Shown: positions 14,507 through 22,262 of the stretch, in pieces
Layout of the letters: each line of letters opens with the position of its first letter
How positions within the stretch are numbered: position 1 is the stretch's first letter
From: an uncultured Pseudomonadota bacterium
GTDB lineage: Bacteria; Pseudomonadota; Alphaproteobacteria; Rs-D84
Reading direction: 5' to 3'
DNA: 29,866 bases
Assembly: GCA_900313285.1 (NCBI GenBank)
Contig: OMQP01000015.1
Span: 1-29,866, forward strand
Notes under the pieces: model-generated
Databases searched by the model: none
What the model was told of the DNA's origin: nothing
The model's input: only the letters and a program-made list of their open reading frames with translations
Program-made: the position numbers and the translations under genes

Positions 14507-14625
14507 GATTTTGTCGGCAATGGGGCGAGTTGCGAGGCGAGATGGCGAAGCCAGCGAAGTATGCGAAGTTTGAATAACTATCAAAATTGCACGCAGGCAT
14601 AATTTATATGCCAAGTGAAAATTTT

Positions 14626-14650
14626 AAAACCGTCCGAAAGGGCGGCTTTT
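14626..14650 (+). terminator. Second copy of the GAAA-loop terminator hairpin
   Basis: AAAACCGTCC-GAAA-GGGCGGCTTTT, the near-identical copy 144 bp after the first; the tail is interrupted by one C. Confidence 0.65.
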
Positions 14651-14675
14651 AATTTTGTCGGTACACACCAGATAT

Positions 14676-14703
14676 AAAAAAACACCCTTTTGGGTGTTTT
14701 TTT
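14676..14703 (-). terminator. Terminator of the F420-ligase-family gene
   Basis: AAAAAAACACCC / GGGTGTTTTTTT with a TTTT centre, bidirectional in sequence. It lies at the stop codon of the reverse-strand gene. Confidence 0.85.
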
Positions 14704-15781
14704 ATTCATTTGCATAATTATCAAAATAACCCTGAATATAAACAATAGGGGTTCCTTTGTCGCCACTGCCACTGACTAAATCGCAAAGACTGCCCAATAA
14801 ATCAGTAATACGGCGTGGGGTTGTCCCCTGGGTTGCCATGGTGCCTTTTAATGATTTGTCTTTCGTGCGAATATCTTCTTTGATTGCTTTTTGTAATTCG
14901 GTACCAGATAAATTTTTAAATTTATTATCAGCCAAATATTTCAATTTTAATTCATTTGGTGTGCCTTCCAGTCCGCTAGTATATGCAGGGCTGACCACTG
15001 GATCGGCAAATTCCCAAATACCGCCAACAGGATCTTTAAAACAACCATCTCCATAAATCATGACTTCTATGTGTTTGCCTGTTTTTTCAAAAACGTTTTG
15101 TTGAATAGTTTTAATTATAGGCATACAGTATTCCGCAGTTGGAAAAAGTTTTACTTTTTCTTCTGTTGCTTTGTTTGATCCTAATAAACCATGTTCGCTT
15201 TTGTGATGTAATATATCGGTTAAATCTATAACATTGTTTGAAATTTGTAATAATTTTTGTTTAGTTTCATCTTTTGTATGAATATCAGCGGCGATGAAAG
15301 CATCGATGTTTTTGTCTTTTAATATATTTATATTGTTATCTATGAAAACTTCTGCAATTTTTCCTTCTTCTTCAATAATACTTTTGTAATATTCATCATA
15401 ATTTAATCCAGTGAAAGGATGGTCTTTGCAGGCATTTCCAACTTCATCTGAAGGTGTTGATAATAATACAGTAATTTTATCTGCAGCTTTCGCAATTCCA
15501 CGCAATAATATTGCAAATCTGTTTCTGCTGAAAATAGGGAATACAACTGCAATAGATTTTGCATTATTAGTTAATTTTTTGATATCTTCTGCAATTTCAT
15601 CAACAGTTGCATAATTGCCCTGGGTGCGTCCCATAACAGCCTCTGTAATCGCAACAATATCTTTGTCATGTATTTCTATTCCAGAATTTAAAACGATATC
15701 CGTCACAATTTGCGCAACATCATCGCCTTGTTTGAAAATAGGTGCGCGCAGACCAAATGCTGCTGTTCCAATAGTTCTCAT
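14702..15781 (-). CDS. Coenzyme F420-0:L-glutamate ligase family protein
   Basis: 359 aa. The N terminus (MRTIGTAAFGLRAP), KDIVAITEAVMGRTQGNYAT and VFPIFSRNRFAILLRGIA match a bacterial branch of the F420_ligase family (CofE/FbiB fold) that I know chiefly from Firmicutes. CofE adds glutamate to F420-0 with GTP. No other F420 genes are visible here and alphaproteobacteria of this type are not known to make F420, so the actual substrate is probably different. Later motifs include GDGCFKDPVGGIWEFADPVV and the Thr/Arg-rich QGTTPRRITDLLGSLCD near the C terminus. It is divergent from guaC, has its own promoter and is monocistronic. Horizontal origin is possible. Confidence 0.82.
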   Translation of the reverse strand: MRTIGTAAFGLRAPIFKQGDDVAQIVTDIVLNSGIEIHDKDIVAITEAVMGRTQGNYATVDEIAEDIKKLTNNAKSIAVVFPIFSRNRFAILLRGIAKAADKITVLLSTPSDEVGNACKDHPFTGLNYDEYYKSIIEEEGKIAEVFIDNNINILKDKNIDAFIAADIHTKDETKQKLLQISNNVIDLTDILHHKSEHGLLGSNKATEEKVKLFPTAEYCMPIIKTIQQNVFEKTGKHIEVMIYGDGCFKDPVGGIWEFADPVVSPAYTSGLEGTPNELKLKYLADNKFKNLSGTELQKAIKEDIRTKDKSLKGTMATQGTTPRRITDLLGSLCDLVSGSGDKGTPIVYIQGYFDNYANE

Positions 15782-15821
15782 CTTTCCTGCCTTTTAGTTA
15801 AAGTTTGATTTTTACATGCCT

Positions 15822-15850
15822 ATTAAAAATTATTTGTGAATTTTTTTCAA
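15822..15850 (-). promoter_or_regulatory. Promoter of the F420-ligase-family gene
   Basis: On the reverse strand, TTGAAA (15850-15845), 17-bp spacer, TTTAAT (15827-15822). Confidence 0.6.
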
Positions 15851-15863
15851 GAATTTTATTTGC

Positions 15864-15893
15864 TTGAAATTTTATCATATTTTTTACTACAAT
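15864..15893 (+). promoter_or_regulatory. Promoter of guaC
   Basis: TTGAAA (15864-15869), 18-bp spacer, TACAAT (15888-15893). AAAGGA and the ATG at 15917 follow within 25 bases. Confidence 0.65.
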
Positions 15894-15916
15894 TTTCCGG
15901 TAAGAAAGGATTTGAA

Positions 15917-17026
15917 ATGACTCAATTATTATCTGAAACATATCTGGATTATTCGGATATTTTAATTAAACCAAAAATGGGAATAAATTTGAATTCTCGC
16001 AAAGATGTTATTTTACAGAAAGAATTCAAATTCAAACATGGTCAAACTCGTACAGGGTTGGGGGTAATGAATGCTAATATGGCGACGGTGGGTAATTTTG
16101 CAACTGCAAAGAAATTGTTGGCCAAAGGTATGTTTGCAACATTGCATAAGCATTATTCTGTGGATGAAATAGGTGCTTTTTTAAAACAATGTGCGCAAGA
16201 AAATGTTTCAATCGATAATTTATTTATAACGATTGGGCTGAAAAATGCTGATGAACAATTAGCAAAACTGAAAGAATTAGAAACAAAATATGGATGGGTT
16301 GAACCGCGTAATATTTGTATAGATGCACCGAATTTTTACGTTCCAAAGGCGTTGGATATGTTGGAACAAGCACGCAAGAATTTCCCAGACGCTGTCATAA
16401 TGGTTGGAAATATCGCCAGTGGCGACATGTGCCTTAAATTATTAGATAATGCGGACATAATCAAATGTGGAATTGGCAGTGGCTCTGCATGTCTAACAAG
16501 AAAACAAACCGGTTGTGGTGTTCCAATGGTTTCTTTGATTCTTGAATGTGCTGATATTGCACATTCTGTGAATGGACATATTTGTGCAGATGGTGGAATT
16601 GTTGATGTTGGGGATATTTGCAAAGCTTTTTGTTTGAATTCTGATTTTGTAATGATTGGCGGTATGTTTGCTGGTACAGATGAAGCAGAAGGCGAGATTA
16701 TCAAAAAACAATATACAACATCAGAATTATTAGATAACAAACCTGTTATTCAAATCAAGCAGTTTAAACAGTATTACGGTATGTCATCTGAATATGCTAA
16801 CAATAAATTTGCTGGTGGTATGTGCAATTATAAAACATCAGAAGGACGCGAATTGTTAATACCATATACTGGTTCTTTGGACAAGATTTTACAGGATATA
16901 ACAGGGGGTATAGCATCTTGTTGTACATATATTGGCGCCAGCAAGATTAAATATATGCCAAAATGTGCAACAATTATCAAAGTACATAATCAGTTAAACA
17001 AGGTTTTTGAAAAGTATTCTGTGTAA
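15917..17026 (+). CDS. guaC: GuaC, GMP reductase
   Basis: 369 aa from the ATG at 15917, chosen because TAAGAAAGGATT precedes it and family homology begins there; an upstream ATG at 15836 would add a non-conserved 27 residues and lies before the promoter. It converts GMP to IMP with NADPH in purine salvage. IMPDH/GMPR barrel: the catalytic Cys192 is in CGIGSGSACLTRKQTGCG, the ICIDAPNFY strand is near 133-141, ICADGG binds phosphate, and YYGMSSEYA is the conserved flap motif. There is no CBS pair, which separates it from IMP dehydrogenase. The gene is flanked by unrelated genes. Confidence 0.9.
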   Translation: MTQLLSETYLDYSDILIKPKMGINLNSRKDVILQKEFKFKHGQTRTGLGVMNANMATVGNFATAKKLLAKGMFATLHKHYSVDEIGAFLKQCAQENVSIDNLFITIGLKNADEQLAKLKELETKYGWVEPRNICIDAPNFYVPKALDMLEQARKNFPDAVIMVGNIASGDMCLKLLDNADIIKCGIGSGSACLTRKQTGCGVPMVSLILECADIAHSVNGHICADGGIVDVGDICKAFCLNSDFVMIGGMFAGTDEAEGEIIKKQYTTSELLDNKPVIQIKQFKQYYGMSSEYANNKFAGGMCNYKTSEGRELLIPYTGSLDKILQDITGGIASCCTYIGASKIKYMPKCATIIKVHNQLNKVFEKYSV

Positions 17027-17044
17027 AAGATGTGTATTTTATAG

Positions 17045-17073
17045 TTGATAATTGCTAATAATTATGTTATAAA
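17045..17073 (+). promoter_or_regulatory. Promoter upstream of lysS leader
   Basis: TTGATA (17045-17050), 17-bp spacer, TATAAA (17068-17073), with an extended -10 TG at 17065-17066. It would give a leader of about 130 nt before lysS. Confidence 0.65.
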
Positions 17074-17097
17074 TATGCATCAGAAAGTGGTTAAACA

Positions 17098-17185
17098 ATG
17101 AAATTAAATGTTAAACGTTTTTTTAATTAAGGGTGCGACCATCAACAGATAAATGTGACGGACGCACTTTTCATGCGTCCGTTTT
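17098..17185 (+). promoter_or_regulatory. Attenuator-like leader of lysS
   Basis: A 10-codon frame (MKLNVKRFFN, two Lys codons) runs from ATG 17098 to TAA 17130. Three mutually exclusive segments follow: 1 = GTGCGACC (17133-17140), 2 = GGACGCAC (17160-17167), 3 = TGCGTCC (17174-17180). Segments 2 and 3 form a perfect 9-bp stem (17158-17166 with 17174-17182) followed by TTTT. Segment 1 can pair with segment 2 instead (7 of 8). Alternatively the hairpin is simply the guaC terminator. Confidence 0.45.
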
Positions 17186-17209
17186 AAAATCTTACAAAAG
17201 GAAAAGACA

Positions 17210-18676
17210 ATGGCAGAAAATACAAATATATCTACAAACGAACTTGAAGCACGCTTGCAAAAGGTTGAAAATATCAAACAACGCGATGGTGTCGTTTGGA
17301 AAGATAAATTTGAACGTTCTCATAAAATTTGTGAAGCACGTGAATTGGCTGATGAAACACCTGTCGTTTTAGCTGGTCGTGTGACGGCACTTCGTTGGTT
17401 AGGTAAATTGATGTTTGGTCGTATTTATGATATTGAAGGCGAAATTCAATTTTCTATGTCCCGTGAAGAATTGGGTGAAGAAAACTATAAGTTTATGAAA
17501 GCCAATGTTGATTTGGGTGATTTTATTGGTATTACTGGTACTCTTTATCATACAACAGCAGGCGAATTGACAGTAAAAGTATCCAAATATGAAATCTTAG
17601 CCAAAGCTTTGCGTCCATTGCCTGAAAAATTCCATGGTCTTACAGATACAGAAACACGTTATCGTCAAAGATATTTGGATATTATTTCAAATCCAGAGGC
17701 CCGCAATGCGTTGCTTGGTCGTTTCCAAATGACACATAATTTGCGTGAATATATGAACCGTAATGGATTCTTGGAAATAGAAACACCAATTATGCAAAAT
17801 ATTGCATCTGGTGCTGCGGCAAAGCCATTTACAACACATCACAATGCGTTGGATGCTGATTTCCAATTACGTATTTCTCCTGAATTATTCTTAAAGCAGG
17901 CAATTGGTGCCGGTTTTGATCGCGTTTACGAAGTTGCAAAAGATTTCCGTAACGAAGGTATGGATGCAATGCACTTGCAAGAATTCACAATGATTGAATG
18001 GTATGCGGCATATTGGGATTATAAACGTAATATCGATTTTACATGGAATATGGTGCAAGAATTGATTCAAAAGGCGCGCGGTACATTGCAAATTGAATAT
18101 CAAGGTACGATGTTAGATTTCAGTAAATATGAAATGATAGATTATACTGCTAAAATGAATGAATTGTTCGGTTGCAGTATACTTGAATTTGATGATGTAG
18201 ATAAATTACGTCAACAATTATACGATAATGGTATGTTCCCAGTGGGTGAATTGGATGATTTGAAATCAATTCCAACATTGGTTGATTATGTGTATAAACG
18301 CAAAATCAGAAACCAAATAGTTCAACCTACATTCTTGTATAACTATCCAACATATATGGTCCCATTGGCACGCCATAATGATGAAGATGATCGCAGATTG
18401 GATATGTATCAATTATTGGTCGCTGGCGGGGAATTGTGCAAAGGTTATTCTGAATTAGTAAACCCAATACAGCAATTGGCTGCTTTTGAGGAACAGGCGA
18501 AAAATATCGCAGGTGGTGAAGAAGAAGCGTTTAACCCGGATAACGATTTTGTGCGTTCTATGGAACACGGTTTTCCACCAATTTCTGGTGTTGGCATGGG
18601 TATAGACAGATTGGCAATGATTGTATTTAATCAACCAACTGCACGTGACGTCATATTGTTCCCAATAATGAAATAA
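17210..18676 (+). CDS. lysS: LysS, class II lysyl-tRNA synthetase
   Basis: 488 aa. It charges tRNA-Lys. The N-terminal OB-fold anticodon-binding domain covers about 50-135 (VVLAGRVTALRWLGKLMFG). The class II catalytic domain follows: motif 1 region about 175-195 (GFLEIETPIM), the FTTHHNALDADFQLRISPEL block 207-226, motif 2 FRNEG at 246-250 with EFTMIEWY, and motif 3 GMGIDRLAM near the C terminus. Motif 2 reads MDAMHLQEFT where most enzymes have RHNPEFT. AAAGGA precedes the ATG. Many alphaproteobacteria use an unrelated class I LysRS, so the class II enzyme is notable. The next gene starts 10 bp after its stop. Confidence 0.95.
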   Translation: MAENTNISTNELEARLQKVENIKQRDGVVWKDKFERSHKICEARELADETPVVLAGRVTALRWLGKLMFGRIYDIEGEIQFSMSREELGEENYKFMKANVDLGDFIGITGTLYHTTAGELTVKVSKYEILAKALRPLPEKFHGLTDTETRYRQRYLDIISNPEARNALLGRFQMTHNLREYMNRNGFLEIETPIMQNIASGAAAKPFTTHHNALDADFQLRISPELFLKQAIGAGFDRVYEVAKDFRNEGMDAMHLQEFTMIEWYAAYWDYKRNIDFTWNMVQELIQKARGTLQIEYQGTMLDFSKYEMIDYTAKMNELFGCSILEFDDVDKLRQQLYDNGMFPVGELDDLKSIPTLVDYVYKRKIRNQIVQPTFLYNYPTYMVPLARHNDEDDRRLDMYQLLVAGGELCKGYSELVNPIQQLAAFEEQAKNIAGGEEEAFNPDNDFVRSMEHGFPPISGVGMGIDRLAMIVFNQPTARDVILFPIMK

Positions 18677-18686
18677 AGGATATTTT

Positions 18687-20081
18687 ATGTCTGGTAATAA
18701 TACCAAAGATGTTTTTCTGGAAACAAAGTTACATGATGACAAAAATCTGGGAATCATAGACGAAGCGTTTGAAGACGGTCGTATAGATGAAGCGACACAT
18801 AAATATCTGACGAATCTTTATACAAATTCAATGGATTTGTTCAGAGAAGTGTTTTTGACAATTGGTAAATGTTTTGGAGCACCAAAAGCAGCTGTGCATA
18901 AATATGATTATGATTCAGATACTGCGATAAATGAACCAATAACAATATCATATATTCATCCAATGGAACCGTATTTAGTAAATCATCGTTTGGATGCTGA
19001 TCCTATGCGTAACCAATTCTTTGTGGCAACAAAAGGCCACCAAATTGATTTGGCCGTATCTTCGATTGTTACAGTGATTGTCGCTGCACAAAAAAACATA
19101 AATCGTGCTTTGGTGAAAATCACAGGAAAATACTACACAGATTATGTTAACGAAGTGGCTGATGCTGCTTACAATGTTATTGCTGCTAAAACTGGGCGCA
19201 ACGCATCTGCTAAAGCAATATCAGATAAAATACATGAAACATTTTCTAAATCTTTCATAACCGATGCATCCAGTACGGTTTTGGGAATAATTGGATCTGT
19301 ACACCAAGAAGTGTCTGCTCAATTGGTTCGTGAATTAGACAAAATAGAAACCCCGTATGAAAGATTGAAAGATGTTTGGCGTATAAAATGTTTGTTTGAT
19401 ATGGTGCCACAGGCTCGTACTTTTATTGAACGTGTTTCAAAAATGTGGCCAGAGAAAATTATTGATATACGTGACAGATTTTTTGATATAACAAATCCGC
19501 GTGGTTATCGTGATGCTAAATTAGTGTTAAATATTGGTCAGGGCGATAAAGTCGTTCCAATGGAAATAATTTGCCAGGTAAGAACATTTTTTGAATTTGA
19601 ACATCAAACACATTTGGCGTATGAAAAATCCCGTAAAGGTGTCAAAGGCGCTACGCAAATAGAAGCACAAACGGAAATATTACATTTAGAAGGTGTGAAA
19701 AAATATAATGCAATGATATGCGAATGCGTTGAAGATTTGTTTGACAGAGTTGGCTGGAATATTTTATACAGTGGTGGCAATGATGATATGTTGTTTGATG
19801 GGTTCCCTGTATTAACTAAAATGTATTATCCACAAAAGATGACAGATATCATATTAGAAAAAGTAGATAATGCTGTTGAAAATGAAGTTTTCTTTGTTGA
19901 AAACGCACCAGCAAAATTGACCAAAGATCAAGAAATCCGTATTTTTAGATGGATGGCAAAGTTTATATTGGTATCTGCAATGCCATATTCTTATGCTGAT
20001 TGGTCGGTACCAATGGATACAATGGCTGGTAAATTCTTTAATTTTATAATGAAGGAATTACAACGGTATTATAAGAAATAA
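18687..20081 (+). CDS. Divergent RelA/SpoT-fold protein (possibly catalytically altered)
   Basis: 464 aa, no confident family. Residues about 225-316 have the order of a RelA/SpoT synthetase domain: ERLKDVWRIKCLFD (cf. the family's D-x-x-G/A-x-R-I...D), ITNPRGYRDAKLVLNI (cf. NPKxNGYxSLH), then MEIICQVRTF (cf. EIQIRT) and EFEHQTHLAYEKSR (cf. the ...EHxxxYK end). The His after GY is replaced (RDAK), and in the QVRT motif the aligned catalytic Glu position is Ile, with Glu293 two residues earlier. Synthesis of (p)ppGpp is therefore uncertain. The N-terminal 220 residues and the C-terminal part are mostly helical and unknown. Probably co-transcribed with lysS; it ends at a terminator. Confidence 0.6.
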   Translation: MSGNNTKDVFLETKLHDDKNLGIIDEAFEDGRIDEATHKYLTNLYTNSMDLFREVFLTIGKCFGAPKAAVHKYDYDSDTAINEPITISYIHPMEPYLVNHRLDADPMRNQFFVATKGHQIDLAVSSIVTVIVAAQKNINRALVKITGKYYTDYVNEVADAAYNVIAAKTGRNASAKAISDKIHETFSKSFITDASSTVLGIIGSVHQEVSAQLVRELDKIETPYERLKDVWRIKCLFDMVPQARTFIERVSKMWPEKIIDIRDRFFDITNPRGYRDAKLVLNIGQGDKVVPMEIICQVRTFFEFEHQTHLAYEKSRKGVKGATQIEAQTEILHLEGVKKYNAMICECVEDLFDRVGWNILYSGGNDDMLFDGFPVLTKMYYPQKMTDIILEKVDNAVENEVFFVENAPAKLTKDQEIRIFRWMAKFILVSAMPYSYADWSVPMDTMAGKFFNFIMKELQRYYKK

Positions 20082-20106
20082 AAAATGGGGAATTATCCCC
20101 ATTTTT
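20081..20106 (+). terminator. Terminator of the lysS unit
   Basis: AAAAATGGGG-AATTAT-CCCCATTTTT, a perfect 10-bp stem that begins within the stop codon and ends in a T run. Confidence 0.88.
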
Positions 20107-20112
20107 ATTTGC

Positions 20113-20140
20113 TTGCGTTTTGTTCCAAAAATAATATAGA
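20113..20140 (+). promoter_or_regulatory. Possible cold-shock gene promoter
   Basis: TTGCGT (20113-20118), 16-bp spacer, TATAGA (20135-20140). It would give a leader of about 55 nt. Weak -35, so tentative. Confidence 0.35.
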
Positions 20141-20201
20141 ATATATTAAGGTTGTTGATGGTTTTACAGCAATCATAACAAGCATAAAAAAGGAACACAT
20201 T

Positions 20202-20543
20202 ATGCGTCAAGGAAAGGTTAAATGGTACAACGGTAAAAAATGTTTTGGTTTTATTACCCCGGACACTCCAAACGAAGATGGAAACACAGATGATGTATTT
20301 GTTCATTCTTCTGCATTAAAGGCAGCAGAAATTCGTTTTTTAAATGAAAATGACATCGTTGAATTTGAAGAAGAAGTTAGAAACGGAAAATTATCTGTAA
20401 CAACTTTAAAATTGATTCAACGTGACGAAGAATCTGCAAAAAGATTTCAAGAACGCCGTGCCGAACGTCGTCGCGCGCGTGAAGAACGAAAAGGTCGCGA
20501 AGAAAAGAAAGAAAGACGTGGTTTTGCGTTCTGGAAAAAATAA
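20202..20543 (+). CDS. Cold-shock domain protein with basic C-terminal tail
   Basis: 113 aa from the ATG at 20202, chosen because AAAAAGGAACAC precedes it and the cold-shock domain begins exactly there. It binds single-stranded RNA/DNA through RNP1 (KCFGFI, 13-18) and RNP2 (DVFVHSS, 31-37). The domain ends near residue 72. Ordinary CspA proteins stop there (about 70 aa), but this one continues with an about 40-residue Arg/Glu/Lys-rich segment (RRAERRRAREERKGREEK) and a terminal GFAFWKK. The tail may add nonspecific RNA binding. Terminators flank it on both sides, so it is monocistronic. Confidence 0.9.
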   Translation: MRQGKVKWYNGKKCFGFITPDTPNEDGNTDDVFVHSSALKAAEIRFLNENDIVEFEEEVRNGKLSVTTLKLIQRDEESAKRFQERRAERRRAREERKGREEKKERRGFAFWKK

Positions 20544-20562
20544 TTTTTAAAAAAGCAAAAAT

Positions 20563-20587
20563 GCCCAGCGATTGCTGGGCGTTTTTT
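20563..20587. terminator. Terminator shared by the cold-shock gene and xerC
   Basis: GCCCAGC-GATT-GCTGGGC followed by GTTTTTT on the + strand, and by ATTTTTGCTTTTTT on the - strand. Confidence 0.88.
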
Positions 20588-21503
20588 AATCGTCGCTTTG
20601 TGCCAGTGGGTGTGCATGTTTATATGCATCCATTATTTCTGCCATGTTGACTTTTGTATATAATTGGGTTGTTGATAATGAAGAATGTCCTAGTAATTCT
20701 TGTAAACTGCGTAAATCTGCGCCCCCAGAAAGCAGGGCGGTTGCAAATGTATGTCGTAATGCGTGTGGTGTAACATAATCGGGTAATTGTAAATAATGGC
20801 GCAGGTTTTCGACAACTTTTTCTGCCATGCGTGCCGACATAGGCAAACCGCGTACACTGCAAAACAATGGGTCTTCGTTCATTTTACAAAATGGTTTGAC
20901 GTTTATATATTTTTCAATAGCGGTATTTACAGCAGGTAATACTGGAACTATACGTTCTTTATTGCCTTTACCAATAATACGCAGGGAATCGGGTGCGTTT
21001 GCAATATCCATGTTTTTCAAACCCAATGCTTCGCTTATACGAAGACCGCATCCAAAAATCAACACAACTAAAGCCCAATCGCGCGCAGCAATCCACGGCT
21101 CATTACTGTCTAATGCGCGAATTGCATCATGCATATCAGCAATATCGGTTGTTTCAATTGCCTTTGATAATTTGCGTGGAACTTTTGGTGAAGATATTAA
21201 ACCAATAGCATCGTTTTGAATGTTTTTATAACGTGATAACCATTTATAAAATGTGCGCAGTGATGATAATGCGCGGGCTGTTGATTTATGGGTTAATTCG
21301 CGTTTTGCGCGATCTGCCAACCATGCACGAAAAGTAAATGTATCAGCACGTGCAACATCTGTTAATTCAACACGACCATCATTAAAACGTGCAAAAAATT
21401 TTGTAAAATCATAAATGTCGCTTTCATATGCTGATGCAGTATGCGTTGAATAATTTTTTGTATTCAACAAATAATCAACAAATTCGCTAATTATATCATT
21501 CAT
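20586..21503 (-). CDS. xerC: XerC-type tyrosine recombinase (chromosome dimer resolution)
   Basis: 305 aa, the normal Xer length. Catalytic residues: Arg155 in GCGLRISEAL, Lys179 in IIGKGNKER, His247-x-x-Arg250 in PHALRHTFAT, His273 in LLGHSSLSTTQ and Tyr282 in LYTKV. The N-terminal SAM-like domain is about 1-95. With its partner XerD and FtsK it resolves chromosome dimers at dif. The call of XerC rather than XerD rests on overall resemblance and is less certain. Its ATG overlaps the stop of the SIMPL gene (ATGA), so the two are translationally coupled. Confidence 0.88.
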   Translation of the reverse strand: MNDIISEFVDYLLNTKNYSTHTASAYESDIYDFTKFFARFNDGRVELTDVARADTFTFRAWLADRAKRELTHKSTARALSSLRTFYKWLSRYKNIQNDAIGLISSPKVPRKLSKAIETTDIADMHDAIRALDSNEPWIAARDWALVVLIFGCGLRISEALGLKNMDIANAPDSLRIIGKGNKERIVPVLPAVNTAIEKYINVKPFCKMNEDPLFCSVRGLPMSARMAEKVVENLRHYLQLPDYVTPHALRHTFATALLSGGADLRSLQELLGHSSLSTTQLYTKVNMAEIMDAYKHAHPLAQSDD

Positions 21504-22234
21504 TTTATTTCAAACGTTGCAGATACGTTAACTGTTATCTCTGTGTCTTTTCCTACTATGGATCCACCGGTGTCCATTGCCGCTTCTGTTGATGCCATTT
21601 TTGCCCCCATCACACGATAATTTGCATATGGACGTTCATTATATGAAACATTATCATAAGACACAGATAATAATTTCCCTGCTTTTAAACCATTTGTCGC
21701 AACCAATGCATTCGCACGTGCGCGTGCATCTTCTACTGCCGCACCTAAACATTTTTCAAGTGCTGGTTTTAATGTTTCTGCACTTGTGAACATACGAAAG
21801 TTTTCGGTAAAGACATCTTCCATGCCTGCGTATTTATTTAACACATCTTCGATTATTGCGGGATCTTTTGCAGAAACTTCCACAGCGATACGTGTTTCTG
21901 TACCTAAATTAACAGATTTTTGTGCATTATGATCCCACTCTGTTTTTTCGTATGAATTAAATTCGGTTGTTTGCATTTTTGCATCTATTGTTTTCAAATA
22001 ATTGGTAATAGTTGCCATCTTTTCGGTTGCCATTTTCATAGAAAGGGCAGCGTTTTTATCCAATGTTGTTACGCGTAATGTAATTGCCGTTCTGTCTTTC
22101 GGTGCAGATGTCAAACATTCACCACCCACATTTATCGTGCGTACTTCGTTCGTCTTTGTAAAAGTATCAAATACTAACGCCATAACAGCGCCCATACCAA
22201 TAACGGACGCAATCCAAATAACTGTTTTTTTCAT
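21500..22234 (-). CDS. SIMPL-domain (DUF541) protein, membrane-anchored
   Basis: 244 aa from the ATG at 22234, preceded by GAGAGGGAAAC; an in-frame ATG 8 codons earlier lacks such a site. The N-terminal hydrophobic segment (TVIWIASVIGMGAVMALVF, 4-22) acts as an anchor or uncleaved signal, placing the domain in the periplasm. The SIMPL/YggE-like domain spans about 35-244, with the family's repeated LxxV / long-helix pattern and the AVEDARARANALVATNGLKA helix near 170-190. The family's function is poorly known; E. coli YggE is linked to oxidative stress. It lies between trpS and xerC, overlapping the latter by 4 bp. Confidence 0.82.
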   Translation of the reverse strand: MKKTVIWIASVIGMGAVMALVFDTFTKTNEVRTINVGGECLTSAPKDRTAITLRVTTLDKNAALSMKMATEKMATITNYLKTIDAKMQTTEFNSYEKTEWDHNAQKSVNLGTETRIAVEVSAKDPAIIEDVLNKYAGMEDVFTENFRMFTSAETLKPALEKCLGAAVEDARARANALVATNGLKAGKLLSVSYDNVSYNERPYANYRVMGAKMASTEAAMDTGGSIVGKDTEITVNVSATFEIK

Positions 22235-22262
22235 GATGTTTCCCTCTCTCTTTTTCATTGTT

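Larger units (their letters stand above)
14478..14661. repeat. Duplicated 40-bp terminator-bearing unit
   Basis: 14478-14517 and 14622-14661 match at 38 of 40 positions, starting at TTTT before AAAACCGTCC and ending GTCGG. The 104 bp between them contain GCGAG/GCGAAG-like short repeats and no gene. Confidence 0.85.

Noticed and set aside
14280..14600. 106-codon reverse-strand frame across attR
   Set aside because: It reads through att core, a terminator hairpin and short repeats; no ribosome binding site and it conflicts with the 13476 gene end.
15836..15916. Upstream start adding 27 residues to GMP reductase
   Set aside because: It would start before the proposed promoter and adds a non-conserved hydrophobic stretch; AAAGGA supports the ATG at 15917.
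17074..17209. T-box riboswitch in the lysS leader
   Set aside because: No T-box consensus or specifier-loop architecture is visible, and T-boxes are not expected in alphaproteobacteria.
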